Assembly (NCBI GenBank): GCA_964472565.1
Contig: CAYYNB010000093.1
Coordinates: 1 to 22,860 of the forward strand
Direction: 5' to 3'
DNA length: 22,860 bases
Origin: DATAMF01 sp964472565
GTDB taxonomy: Bacteria; Chloroflexota; Anaerolineae; Aggregatilineales; Aggregatilineaceae
This document shows, piece by piece, positions 7,344 to 14,217 of the stretch. The notes beneath the pieces were generated by a model, which was not told the origin of the DNA, did no database searches, and was given only the letters and a program-made list of their open reading frames with translations. Every line of letters begins with the position of its first letter. The stretch's first letter is position 1. The position numbers and the translations under genes are program-made.

Positions 7344-7490
7344 CGTTGCTCCTTCTGATGGGCCAGAGACACCGGGTGAATTCTAGCGTAATCTGAGGAA
7401 AAAATCCCGGTCTCTCGTAAGAAAACCCGCTTTTTGATTCCGTGTTATGCTGAGGGACAAATTGGGGCATCAACAAACGGAGCGAAAGTA

Positions 7491-8255
7491 ATGAGGAAAA
7501 AGTTATTGAGATACCGGAAGCCGATCACCAAGCTCACGCTCGCGCTTCTTCTGGCAGCGAGTCTTTTAGGGGTAAGTCCTATCGCAACGGCCCAGGACCA
7601 GACCGGTAATGGGTTCAGCACCCCGGAAGAAGCCATTACTTTCTATATGCAAGCGCTGACCCAGGGTGACATCTCCCAACTCATGCAGGCCTGCGCCATA
7701 ACGGAGATGAGCGAAAACTTCAGATTCGATCTTTTTACGGACCGGATTGAGTTAATAACCATGAACGCCCCGGCCCCATCCGACTATTCATTTTATATGG
7801 AGATAAACGAGGCGCAGTTTACCTGGCAAATTCTGAATCAGGTGAAAAATCTGGCTTATGGACTGCTGGCAACTGAAAACCAAATGACTGAGGGTTATTC
7901 TGTTCGCATCGACGCCGCAGGAACGAGCAAGTTCATGGAAGAAGTGGACCCGGCACGGCTGGCCGAGCTACAGGTGATGATGATTGGTCTGCCGGAGCCT
8001 CATATGGCGTCCGATGAACGCAATCTGGAAAACTGGAACGAGCAAGCCCAGGTCTACGGGGCTGACGAACTCACCGAACGCGTGGTCCTGTTCCTGTTTG
8101 AAGGAAATTACTATTACACAGGCTTCACGCTGCTGCGCTATGGCGAAAACTGGAAAATCAGTTGGGCAGCCTCGTACCTGGGCAATACGAATGCAATGGG
8201 AGCGCCCCAACCCACAACCGAGGAAGAATTCCAGGAATTGATCGACATTGATTGA
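7491..8255 (+). CDS. Secreted protein of unknown function
   Basis: The 254-residue product begins with a classical signal peptide: basic MRKKLLRYRKPITK, a hydrophobic core LALLLAASLLGV, and a likely cleavage near ATA/QDQ. The mature part opens with STPEEAITFYMQALTQGDIS, typical of NTF2-like or stress-response secreted proteins whose repeated theme is an amount-of-work helix before a small alpha+beta fold; this is weak similarity only. There is no lipobox cysteine. ATG at 7491 is chosen because GGAGCGAAAGTA lies before it and the signal peptide begins there; the frame is open from 7434. A strong intrinsic terminator follows the stop codon, so it is likely monocistronic. Confidence 0.75.
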   Translation: MRKKLLRYRKPITKLTLALLLAASLLGVSPIATAQDQTGNGFSTPEEAITFYMQALTQGDISQLMQACAITEMSENFRFDLFTDRIELITMNAPAPSDYSFYMEINEAQFTWQILNQVKNLAYGLLATENQMTEGYSVRIDAAGTSKFMEEVDPARLAELQVMMIGLPEPHMASDERNLENWNEQAQVYGADELTERVVLFLFEGNYYYTGFTLLRYGENWKISWAASYLGNTNAMGAPQPTTEEEFQELIDID

Positions 8256-8262
8256 AATCAGC

Positions 8263-8291
8263 GCCAGGTGTCTCGGCATCTGGCTTTTTTT
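8263..8291 (+). terminator. Intrinsic terminator after the secreted protein
   Basis: GCCAGGTG (8263-8270) pairs with CATCTGGC (8277-8284) with one G-U pair and loop TCTCGG, followed by seven Ts. Confidence 0.85.
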
Positions 8292-8312
8292 GTGGGTTGT
8301 CCTTCTACCCTA

Positions 8313-8341
8313 TTGACAATTTAGAAGAAAGGCATTTAAAT
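8313..8341 (+). promoter_or_regulatory. Strong promoter of the 64-aa gene
   Basis: A perfect -35 TTGACA (8313-8318), 17-bp spacer and -10 TTAAAT (8336-8341; TAAATA with 18 bp). This gives an untranslated leader of about 58 nt. Confidence 0.7.
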
Positions 8342-8406
8342 AAATAGCGCTGCGGGAGATGTGTTCCGGTTTGAAAAGATCGCCTTAGATCATTACGGAG
8401 GAACAC

Positions 8407-8601
8407 ATGGCTCACATCAAGGCGCTGAGTGGCTCAGCCCAAGCGGCAAGCCGCGCAGAAAACCTCGTGGATTCAGAGCAGGCATTTCTGGTGAGCATCG
8501 CCAATCTGCCCTACGAGGAACAACAAAAACAGATGTGGTATTACCGTCTGGCGCAGCGACAGGGAATCATGGAGATCGAACAGCGTTCGACCTACCTATA
8601 A
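8407..8601 (+). CDS. Small 64-residue protein of unknown function
   Basis: The product is small, polar and probably helical (EEQQKQMWYYRLAQRQGIME), without signal peptide, membrane segment or cysteines. I do not recognise it. Evidence that it is real: a near-consensus promoter, an ideal ribosome binding site GGAGGA 5 nt before ATG, and a terminator starting 9 nt after the stop codon. The whole unit is about 300 bp and isolated from both neighbours. Strong expression signals suggest an abundant protein, possibly a regulator or nucleoid or ribosome-associated factor; that is speculation. An overlapping frame at 8361-8624 has no such signals and is rejected. Confidence 0.7.
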   Translation: MAHIKALSGSAQAASRAENLVDSEQAFLVSIANLPYEEQQKQMWYYRLAQRQGIMEIEQRSTYL

Positions 8602-8609
8602 CCCCCACG

Positions 8610-8636
8610 AGAAGGTCTTTGTGACCTTCTTTTTTT
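8610..8636 (+). terminator. Intrinsic terminator of the 64-aa gene
   Basis: Perfect 8-bp stem AGAAGGTC/GACCTTCT with loop TTTGT, then six Ts. It also overlaps the end of the convergent minus-strand gene. Confidence 0.88.
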
Positions 8637-9189
8637 ATCCCCCGGTCAGGTTGCGCTGGAGCCAGTTGCGGGGCAGATCGATATTAAAATAAACTTTGGC
8701 CGCCTGCCCTGCCGCGTTTGTCACATCCAGCACATCATACCAGTGCCCGTCATGGTTGCTCAGCGACTGGCTGGAATGGCGCAGGCCCATCACCCGCAGC
8801 AGGGTATATTCTTCGGGCACGCTGATCACAATAAACGCCGTCGAAAAATCGCGCCCAGTGCCCGATTCGATAATGGAACGCAGCAGCCCTTGTGCAAAAG
8901 CCCGGTGAAACGCCGCGTGCGGGGCATCATCCTGGCGAGTGTAGATATAATCGGCGGACATGTGCGCTTCGATGTCGAGATAGTTGAACTGCAAGAGGTT
9001 CAGCACCGCCGTCAGCGCGGCAGAGAGATCGTCGGCACGGAGCGCATGGCTTAACAGTTCCACGTTATCGGTGTCGTGAGTATACGGGGCATAATCTTCG
9101 GATTGCGCATAGGCCATCCGCAGGGCGTGAAAATCGGCCTCAACCGGATTTTCCTGGGCGGCAGCTAACAGGTCAGCGTAGGACATCAT
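8635..9189 (-). CDS. DUF4919-like protein
   Basis: The 184-residue protein resembles the DUF4919 family: an N-terminal ADFHALRMAYAQSEDYAPY segment, a central helical repeat-like part (ALRADDLSAALTAVLNLL, NYLDIEAHMSADY), and a C-terminal part with AFIVISVPEEYTLLRVMGLR and HWYDVLDV, ending KVYFNIDLP. Function of the family is unknown. No signal peptide is present in this copy. Two adjacent ATG codons follow AAAGGAAAA, and either could be used. A possible promoter (TTGGGC, 18 bp, TATGAT at 9211-9216) lies upstream and is nearly back-to-back with the promoter of the predicted leader RNA at 9248. Confidence 0.7.
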   Translation of the reverse strand: MMSYADLLAAAQENPVEADFHALRMAYAQSEDYAPYTHDTDNVELLSHALRADDLSAALTAVLNLLQFNYLDIEAHMSADYIYTRQDDAPHAAFHRAFAQGLLRSIIESGTGRDFSTAFIVISVPEEYTLLRVMGLRHSSQSLSNHDGHWYDVLDVTNAAGQAAKVYFNIDLPRNWLQRNLTGG

Positions 9190-9247
9190 TTTTTCCTTTC
9201 CAACGCTTCAATCATAACGAAGCGGGCGGCGAATGCCCAAAAGGGTC

Positions 9248-9276
9248 TTGTGAACGCGGCAGGGCTGTGCTACACT
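9248..9276 (+). promoter_or_regulatory. Promoter of the predicted leader RNA
   Basis: A -35 TTGTGA (9248-9253), 17-bp spacer and -10 TACACT (9271-9276) with an extended TGC in front. The -35 hexamer is the same as in the fic promoter. Confidence 0.65.
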
Positions 9277-9282
9277 GGCGGC

Positions 9283-9454
9283 GCTTTCACGGAAGGAATT
9301 GAGGCATGGCCCGGTAAGCAGACTCTACACACGACAAGCGATTTTCGGCGCTCTATAGCTGAGCGGCGAACGCTGTTGTGCTGCGCCTGCTGACTCATTT
9401 TTTTCCGTTTCATATCCGGTTTGTCCAACGCAGGCGTTTACGTCTGCGTTTTTT
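9283..9454 (+). ncRNA. Predicted leader RNA or small RNA (about 170 nt) upstream of the GNAT gene
   Basis: A good promoter at 9248-9276 and a good terminator at 9427-9454 bracket about 170 nt without a conventional gene. Inside are a strong ribosome binding region (GGAAGGA, GAGG) leading to the three-codon ORF ATG GCC CGG TAA at 9306-9317, a possible stem GGCGC (9348-9352) with GCGCC (9383-9387) enclosing a smaller AGCG/CGCT hairpin, and a seven-T run at 9398-9404. The GNAT gene starts 26 nt after the terminator, so this may be an attenuator leader. It does not match tRNA, tmRNA, SRP RNA or a T-box. The 9190-9480 stretch holds nothing else. Confidence 0.45.
9427..9454 (+). terminator. Intrinsic terminator between the leader RNA and the GNAT gene
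   Basis: AACGCAGGCG (9427-9436) pairs with CGTCTGCGTT (9441-9450), ten pairs including one G-U, loop TTTA, with a T-run to 9454. Confidence 0.82.
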
Positions 9455-9480
9455 GTTATGTATATCAGGAGAATCAGATC

Positions 9481-10401
9481 ATGACACTCATTTCACGACG
9501 CTACCAGAACCAGGATGATTTCTGGAAAGTCCACCGCCTGCTGGTCGAAACCTACCCGCTCACCCCGTGTGATTTCAACTGGGAAATCCGGCGGTGGGAA
9601 GGGCGGGCCTTCCATCATGAAGAACCGGGCTGGTTTGACAACTGGGCGCGGGAACGTGTCCAACTGTGGGAAACCGAAGACGGGCGGCTGGTGGGCGCGG
9701 TACATCCCGAAGGGGACGGCGAAGCGCACCTGGAACTGCACCCGGATTTCCGTTTTATCGAAGCCGAGATGTTCGAATGGGCCGAAACGCACCTCGCGGT
9801 GCCAACCGAAGACGGCCAACACCGGCAGATCGAAGCGTGCGTCTTAGAGTACGATGCCCCACGCCGCCGGCTGCTCGAAAAGCGCGGCTATGAAAAGACA
9901 GAATATGGCTGGGTCTGCCGCCGGATGCGCTTTGGCAACAAGCCGCTGCCCGTTGATCCGATAGCGGCGGGTTATATCCTGCGCGCGCTGCGTCCCGGTG
10001 ATGCAAGCGAACACCAGCGCATCGCGGATATTCTGAACGCGGGCTTCAACCGCACGATGCACACCGCCGCCGAATTTCGCGCCTTCACCCAGTCGCCGTC
10101 ATTCCGCTACGATCTGCATCTGGTGGCCGAAGCGCCGGATGGATCGTTTGTGGCGCATGTCGGGGTGACGCATGACGAGGCGAACCGGCGCGGCATCTTT
10201 GAGCCGGTCTGCACCCATCCCGATCACCGCCGCAAAGGATTAGCCCGTTCGCTGATGGTCGAAGGGCTGCACCGCCTGAAAGCGCTCGGCGCGACGGATA
10301 TGTACGTCGCCACCGGGGATGCGGTCGCCGCGAATGAACTCTATGAGGCGATGGGCTTCACGGAAGCGTATAAGGGTTACGTGTGGCGTAAGATGCTGTG
10401 A
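9481..10401 (+). CDS. GNAT acetyltransferase with two tandem domains
   Basis: The 306-residue protein contains two GNAT-like halves (about residues 5-150 and 165-305). The C-terminal half has a clear acetyl-CoA motif A: FEPVCTHPDHRRKGLARSL (about 240-258), followed by GATDMYVATGD and ANELYEAMGF. The N-terminal half is degenerate: it keeps the CVLEYDAPRRRLLEKRGYE ending but lacks the pyrophosphate loop, so it probably contributes structure or substrate binding. The layout recalls mycothiol-synthase-like double GNATs. The acceptor is unknown. ATG at 9481 follows GGAG with 9 nt spacing; the open frame begins at 9421 but crosses the terminator. Possibly controlled by attenuation in its leader. 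Confidence 0.85.
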   Translation: MTLISRRYQNQDDFWKVHRLLVETYPLTPCDFNWEIRRWEGRAFHHEEPGWFDNWARERVQLWETEDGRLVGAVHPEGDGEAHLELHPDFRFIEAEMFEWAETHLAVPTEDGQHRQIEACVLEYDAPRRRLLEKRGYEKTEYGWVCRRMRFGNKPLPVDPIAAGYILRALRPGDASEHQRIADILNAGFNRTMHTAAEFRAFTQSPSFRYDLHLVAEAPDGSFVAHVGVTHDEANRRGIFEPVCTHPDHRRKGLARSLMVEGLHRLKALGATDMYVATGDAVAANELYEAMGFTEAYKGYVWRKML

Positions 10402-10442
10402 TCGCCTGCCGTCACATTCTGGTCAGAGTCCGCGCTTCGGGC

Positions 10443-10448
10443 TATAGT
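10443..10448 (+). promoter_or_regulatory. Possible -10 box of the aldehyde dehydrogenase gene
   Basis: TATAGT is a good -10 hexamer 38 bp before the start. No convincing -35 box is seen at the right spacing. Confidence 0.4.
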
Positions 10449-10485
10449 ACGGCTCTTAGCGCGGATTGCTGTAGTGAGTGGATGC

Positions 10486-11982
10486 ATGACTGAAGCAACT
10501 ATTTCTGTTCAAAATCCGGTGACGGGTGAAATGGTCGGGACGGTGCCGAATTTAACACCGGAGCAGGTTCGGGAGGTCGTCGAGCGGGCACGCGCCGCCC
10601 AGCCCGCCTGGGAAGCGCGCGGCAACCGGGGGCGCGCGCGCCTGGTGCGGCTGTGGGGCGAGGAACTGTGGCGCGAACGCCAGCCGATGATGCGCACCAT
10701 CCGCAGCGAAAGCGGCAAAAACGAGGTCGGCGCGCTGCTGGAAATGACCGTGCTGGATGTGGTGATCGATTATTATGCTCACTACGCGCCGAAACTGCTG
10801 CGCCCGGAAAAACGGCGTCCGCTGTTCCCGCTGCTGCAATACGCGACCATTTTCTATAAACCCTACGGCGTGACCGGCTTCCTCACACCCTGGAATTACC
10901 CGTATCTCAACGGGCTGATGGATGTGGTCCCGGCGCTGGTGGCGGGCAACACAGTGGTGATCAAACCCAGCGAAATCACCCCCTTTACCGTGCTGCAAGC
11001 TGTGCAGATCGCGCACCGAGTCGGCATTCCTCAAGACGTGATCCAGGTGGTGACGGGCGACGGGCAAACCGGGTCAGCGCTGGTTGATACGGTGGACTGC
11101 ATCCATCTGACCGGCAGCACGGGCACCGGGCGCAAAGTCGCCCAACGCGCCGCCGAACGGCTGATCCCCTATTCGCTGGAACTGGGCGGCAAAGACCCGC
11201 TGATCGTGCTGGAAGACGCCGATATTGAGCTGGCGGCGGTGTCTACACTGCGGAGCGCGCTCGAAAATTCGGGACAGGTGTGTGTCAGCACCGAGCGGGT
11301 GTATGTGGTCGAAGCGGTATATGATCAATTCGTGCGCTACCTGTGCGAATACGCGCCCAAACTGGTGATCGGGCCGGGCGACGGGCTGGATATTCACATC
11401 GGCAGCATGACCAACGAGCGCGAAATTATCCGCTGCGAACAGCAGATCAAGGATGCGGAGCGCAAAGGCGCACATATCATTTTCGGCGGCAAGCGGCGGC
11501 CTGATCTGGGTCCGCTGTTCTTCGAGCCGACCATTTTAATCGATGTCGATCACACGATGGAGATCATGCGCGAAGAAACCTTCGGGCCGCTGGTCCCGGT
11601 GATGCGGGTGAAAAATTCAGAGGAAGCGATCCGGCTGGCCAACGATTCACGCTTTGGGTTGTCCGGCGCGGTTTTCACCCATGATCTGAAAATGGGCGAA
11701 CGGGTGGCGCGGCGCATCAACAGCGGTGACATCAGCGTCAACCGCACGCAGATCGGTGTGGCGACGCCGTCCATTCCATCCGGCGGGCAGAAGGAAAGCG
11801 GCGTGGGGCGGCGCGGCGGGCGCGAAGGGCTGATGCGGTTTGTCGCACCGCAAACGGTGGTCGTGGATCGTATGTGGATGAACAAGCCGATTCTAACCCT
11901 GCTCGATCCGATGCAGTGGCGGCTGTTCCGGCTGTCGCGGGTGCTGCGCCGATTTTTGCCGTTTGTCCGCCCTGGGGTTTAG
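10486..11982 (+). CDS. NAD(P)-dependent aldehyde dehydrogenase
   Basis: The 498-residue product is a full-length ALDH-superfamily enzyme oxidising an aldehyde to its acid. The catalytic set is visible: TPWNYP (Asn137), IKPSE (Lys160), GSTGTGRKV cofactor loop, LELGGKDP (general base Glu232), and NSGQVCVSTE (nucleophile Cys266). The EETFGP and SGVGRRGG motifs follow. Overall it is closest in look to succinate-semialdehyde or broad-range aldehyde dehydrogenases; the substrate is not determined. The last 35 residues are basic and hydrophobic (RLFRLSRVLRRFLPF), an unusual tail that might touch the membrane. ATG at 10486 is preferred over an in-frame GTG at 10474; both have weak ribosome binding sites. 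It ends tail-to-tail with the haem-binding gene, sharing 4 bp. Confidence 0.92.
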   Translation: MTEATISVQNPVTGEMVGTVPNLTPEQVREVVERARAAQPAWEARGNRGRARLVRLWGEELWRERQPMMRTIRSESGKNEVGALLEMTVLDVVIDYYAHYAPKLLRPEKRRPLFPLLQYATIFYKPYGVTGFLTPWNYPYLNGLMDVVPALVAGNTVVIKPSEITPFTVLQAVQIAHRVGIPQDVIQVVTGDGQTGSALVDTVDCIHLTGSTGTGRKVAQRAAERLIPYSLELGGKDPLIVLEDADIELAAVSTLRSALENSGQVCVSTERVYVVEAVYDQFVRYLCEYAPKLVIGPGDGLDIHIGSMTNEREIIRCEQQIKDAERKGAHIIFGGKRRPDLGPLFFEPTILIDVDHTMEIMREETFGPLVPVMRVKNSEEAIRLANDSRFGLSGAVFTHDLKMGERVARRINSGDISVNRTQIGVATPSIPSGGQKESGVGRRGGREGLMRFVAPQTVVVDRMWMNKPILTLLDPMQWRLFRLSRVLRRFLPFVRPGV

Positions 11983-12461
11983 GGCTGCATATTCTGCTCC
12001 ACCGTGCGCTTGAGTCCCTCGATCAGCGCGTCCTTTTCGGCCTCCGACAGGCGCGCGTCAGGATGCGCGAGGCGATACAGGCCGGGCGGCATAGCACCGC
12101 TGCGGATTTCAGCTTCAATCCGTTCGGCCAGCGGTTTCGGCGGGAAATTTTCGTTTTCCGCCGCCTCTGGCTGATCGTGTTGATCCCAATCGGAAAAATT
12201 CAGCGCCTCCCGGCCCTGCGTCACGTCATACCACAACACCCACGAAGACGGCGCGATCTTCGCATACCAGGGCCATTCGGTCTGGTTGCTGTGACAGTCA
12301 AAACAGGCGTCCACCGCCAGATCGCGCGTGTCGGACGAGTCCCACACCGGCTCGCGGACGGTGGGCGGCGGGTCATGATCCACCGGAATAAGTTGGATGG
12401 CAGCCAAGATCACCAGCAGAATCAGACCATCCCATGCCAGAATTTTGATCCACTTGCGCAC
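11979..12461 (-). CDS. Membrane-anchored haem-binding (Haem_bd-type) c-type cytochrome-like protein
   Basis: The 160-residue protein has an N-terminal membrane anchor (WDGLILLVILAAIQLIPV) and then ACFDCHSNQTEWPWY, a CxxCH haem c attachment site at about residues 53-57 in the Haem_bd (PF14376) context. A later GAMPPGLY offers a possible distal Met ligand. It should sit outside the cytoplasmic membrane; its electron partner is unknown. GTG at 12461 is chosen because GAGG lies 5 nt upstream. An in-frame TTG at 12497 also exists, but the perfect extended -10 at 12509-12514 would leave only a few nucleotides of leader there. The gene is convergent with the aldehyde dehydrogenase. Confidence 0.85.
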   Translation of the reverse strand: MRKWIKILAWDGLILLVILAAIQLIPVDHDPPPTVREPVWDSSDTRDLAVDACFDCHSNQTEWPWYAKIAPSSWVLWYDVTQGREALNFSDWDQHDQPEAAENENFPPKPLAERIEAEIRSGAMPPGLYRLAHPDARLSEAEKDALIEGLKRTVEQNMQP

Positions 12462-12508
12462 AGCCACCTCGGATTGAGTCAAAGCCGCAGCAGACAACGC
12501 ACTCCTGG

Positions 12509-12514
12509 ATTATA
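12509..12514 (-). promoter_or_regulatory. Extended -10 promoter of the haem-binding protein gene
   Basis: Minus strand TGCTATAAT: a perfect TATAAT with the TGn extension. No matching -35 is seen, as often with extended -10 promoters. The preceding terminator insulates it from the peroxiredoxin gene. Confidence 0.6.
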
Positions 12515-12521
12515 GCAAACT

Positions 12522-12549
12522 AAAAAGGACCATCCCTATGATGGTCCTT
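12522..12549 (-). terminator. Intrinsic terminator of the peroxiredoxin gene
   Basis: A perfect 10-bp stem (AAGGACCATC at 12525-12534 with GATGGTCCTT at 12540-12549), loop of five, followed on the minus strand by a short T-run. Confidence 0.8.
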
Positions 12550-12574
12550 CGCCTGCTCAGAGCGCTCTAAAAAA

Positions 12575-13291
12575 TTAACTTTTCTCGCCCACGCCGTCCG
12601 GCTTCCACACCGTCCACACCTTGCCCACGAGATCGGGGCCGGGTTTCAGGGTGGGTTTGCCGGGCTGCCAACCGGCGGGCATCACTTCGCCCGTGGCGCG
12701 GTTATGCTGGAACGCCTTTACCTGCCGGATCAGTTCCACAATGTTCCGGCCTACCGAGGGCGTCATCACTTCCATCGCCTGGATCAGACCGTCGGGATCG
12801 ATCAAAAACCGCCCGCGAATGTCCACGCCGCTGTCTTCGTCATACACCCCATACACGGTGCCAATTCTGCCGCCGGGATCCGATACCATCGGCCAGGGCA
12901 CCCCGCCGGGGACCATCTTCGAAAGTTCTTCTTCTTGCCAGATTTTGTGGGAAAAATGACTGTCGGTGCTGAGTGAGAGGACTTGCACATCCAGCGCCTG
13001 AAGTTCGTTGTAGTGAACGGCAACTGCCGCGAGTTCAGTCGGTCAGACAAAGGTAAAGTCGCCGGGGTAAAAACACACCAGCACCCAGTGACCACGATAA
13101 TCGGACAGGCGGACTGTTTTAAAACCTTTACCAACAAAAGCATTCGATTCAAAATCGGGGGCCGGTTTGCCCACGCGTGCTGTCATACGTTTTTTCTCCT
13201 CAACTGGAATGGATACAGGGACGGACTCGCCTTGTGTGTCGAGAATGGGACCACGCACCGGGCGAGTGCAGGATTCAACAGTTTCAGCCAT
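12575..13291 (-). CDS. Selenocysteine-containing peroxiredoxin (AhpC/Prx1-type), UGA read as Sec
   Basis: The gene encodes a 238-residue AhpC/TSA peroxiredoxin if the in-frame TGA at 13045-13043 is read as selenocysteine (residue 83). Before it is FYPGDFTFV, after it PTELAAVAV: the Px3Tx2C active-site motif with Sec in place of the peroxidatic Cys. Downstream, STDSHFSHKIW, RGRFLIDPDG and PGPDLVGKVW follow the family without frame change. The enzyme should reduce H2O2 or organic peroxides in the cytoplasm. The usual resolving Cys is replaced (GEVMPAGW), so reduction must use Cys8, Cys73 or an external thiol. ATG at 13291 follows AGGAGGT; a second in-frame ATG with GAGGAG upstream (residue 36) would give the core enzyme only. 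A naive gene finder would split or truncate this gene at the UGA. Confidence 0.88.
13014..13037 (-). promoter_or_regulatory. Candidate bacterial SECIS hairpin downstream of the UGA codon
   Basis: Starting 6 nt after the UGA, the mRNA can fold as UGAA paired with UUCA, a 4-nt 5' bulge CUCG, then CGGC paired with GCCG around the loop AGUU. A short apical stem with a GU in its small loop, about 17-21 nt from the UGA, is what SelB recognises in bacterial SECIS elements. Folding was done by eye. Confidence 0.6.
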
Positions 13292-13327
13292 AGAGTGACC
13301 TCCTGATACCATGAGCAGGCAATTACC

Positions 13328-13356
13328 AGTATAAAAGCATGTGAAGCGATGTACAA
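13328..13356 (-). promoter_or_regulatory. Promoter of the peroxiredoxin gene, overlapping a divergent -10
   Basis: Minus strand -35 TTGTAC (13351-13356), 17-bp spacer, -10 TATACT (13328-13333). A plus-strand TACAAT at 13352-13357, a candidate -10 for the SDR gene, overlaps the -35, so the two units may compete or be co-controlled. Confidence 0.55.
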
Positions 13357-13402
13357 TAAGCGCCATTTATGGCTTAGTGATTTTCAAAAGGAGAGCAATA
13401 TC

Positions 13403-14173
13403 ATGGGACGAGTTGACAACAAGGTAGCAGTGGTGACGGGCGGCGCGATGGGCATTGGCCGCGCCATAGCGGAACTCTTAGCGCGTGAAGGCGCACAGGT
13501 CGCCATCACGGATATTGTGGACGATCAGGGGCGGGCCGTCGCAGATGCGATCCAGCAGCAGGGCGGCACGGCGGCCTATTTTCATATGGATGTGTCGCGC
13601 GAAGCAGACGTGCAGGCAACCTTCGCGCAAATCGTGGATCGCTTCGGCCCGATCACGATCCTGGTGAATAATGCGGGCATATCCGGCGCGGACAAACCGA
13701 CCCATGCGATCACCGAAGCCGAATTTGACGCGATTCTAGCGGTAGACGTGAAGGGCGTGTTTTTCTGCACCAAACATGTGATCCCGATCATGCAGGCGGC
13801 GGGCGGCGGCAGCATCGTCAATCTGTCCTCGATCTACGGGCTGATCGGCTCGGCGGATGTGCCGCCTTATCACGCGGCGAAGGGCGCGGTCCGGCTGATG
13901 ACGAAAACCGACGCGATCTTCTATGCCAAAGACAACATCCGCGTGAACTCGGTGCATCCCGGCACAATTATGACCGAACTGGTCTATGATATGGCGCGCA
14001 ATTCACCCGAAGGTTACGAGGAATATATGCAGGGGCGCAATCGCATTCATCCGATCGGGCACCCCGGCGAGCCGCTGGACGTGGCCTATGGGGTGCTGTA
14101 TCTGGCATCCGACGAGGCGAAATTTGTCACCGGGGCCGAACTGGTGATCGACGGCGGCTACACGGCACAGTAA
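13403..14173 (+). CDS. Short-chain dehydrogenase/reductase (classical SDR)
   Basis: The 256-residue enzyme has the complete classical SDR pattern: TGGAMGIG cofactor loop (12-19), NNAG (89-92), catalytic Ser in NLSSIYG (142-143) and YHAAK (Tyr156, Lys160). Asp37 at the end of the second strand (AITDIVD) favours NAD(H) over NADP(H). It ends with the usual VTGAELVIDGGYTAQ. The substrate, an alcohol, ketone or 3-oxoacyl compound, cannot be named. ATG at 13403 follows AAAGGAG with about 9 nt spacing. It is divergent from the peroxiredoxin gene and followed closely by a tetR gene in the same direction. Confidence 0.93.
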   Translation: MGRVDNKVAVVTGGAMGIGRAIAELLAREGAQVAITDIVDDQGRAVADAIQQQGGTAAYFHMDVSREADVQATFAQIVDRFGPITILVNNAGISGADKPTHAITEAEFDAILAVDVKGVFFCTKHVIPIMQAAGGGSIVNLSSIYGLIGSADVPPYHAAKGAVRLMTKTDAIFYAKDNIRVNSVHPGTIMTELVYDMARNSPEGYEEYMQGRNRIHPIGHPGEPLDVAYGVLYLASDEAKFVTGAELVIDGGYTAQ

Positions 14174-14177
14174 ACCA

Positions 14178-14203
14178 GGCAGGCGGTTGTACCTGTCCTT
14201 TTT
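14178..14203 (+). terminator. Possible weak terminator after the SDR gene
   Basis: GGCAGG can pair with CCTGTC (one G-U pair) around an 8-nt loop, followed by CCTTTTT. It lies only 15 nt before the next start, so read-through is likely. Confidence 0.35.
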
Positions 14204-14217
14204 CATATTGAGGCTCT

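Noticed and set aside
8361..8624. Alternative 87-codon frame overlapping the small gene
   Set aside because: No ribosome binding site, and it runs into the terminator; the 64-codon frame fits the signals.
9286..9300. SRP RNA-like ACGGAAGGAA motif
   Set aside because: The remaining conserved helix 8 sequence is absent; it is better explained as a ribosome binding site for the mini-ORF.
9320..9390. tRNA-like D-arm on the minus strand (GCTCAGCTATAGAGC)
   Set aside because: No T-loop GGTTCGAATCC, acceptor stem or anticodon arm could be built around it.
12575..12988. Reading the peroxiredoxin as a short protein starting at 12988
   Set aside because: It would begin after the active site, has no good start signal, and the conserved N-terminal half lies in the same frame upstream of the UGA.
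13043..13045. UGA as a disabling nonsense mutation (pseudogene)
   Set aside because: Both sides remain fully conserved, the codon is precisely the catalytic position, promoter, ribosome binding site and terminator are intact, and a SECIS-like hairpin follows. A sequencing error cannot be excluded without reads.
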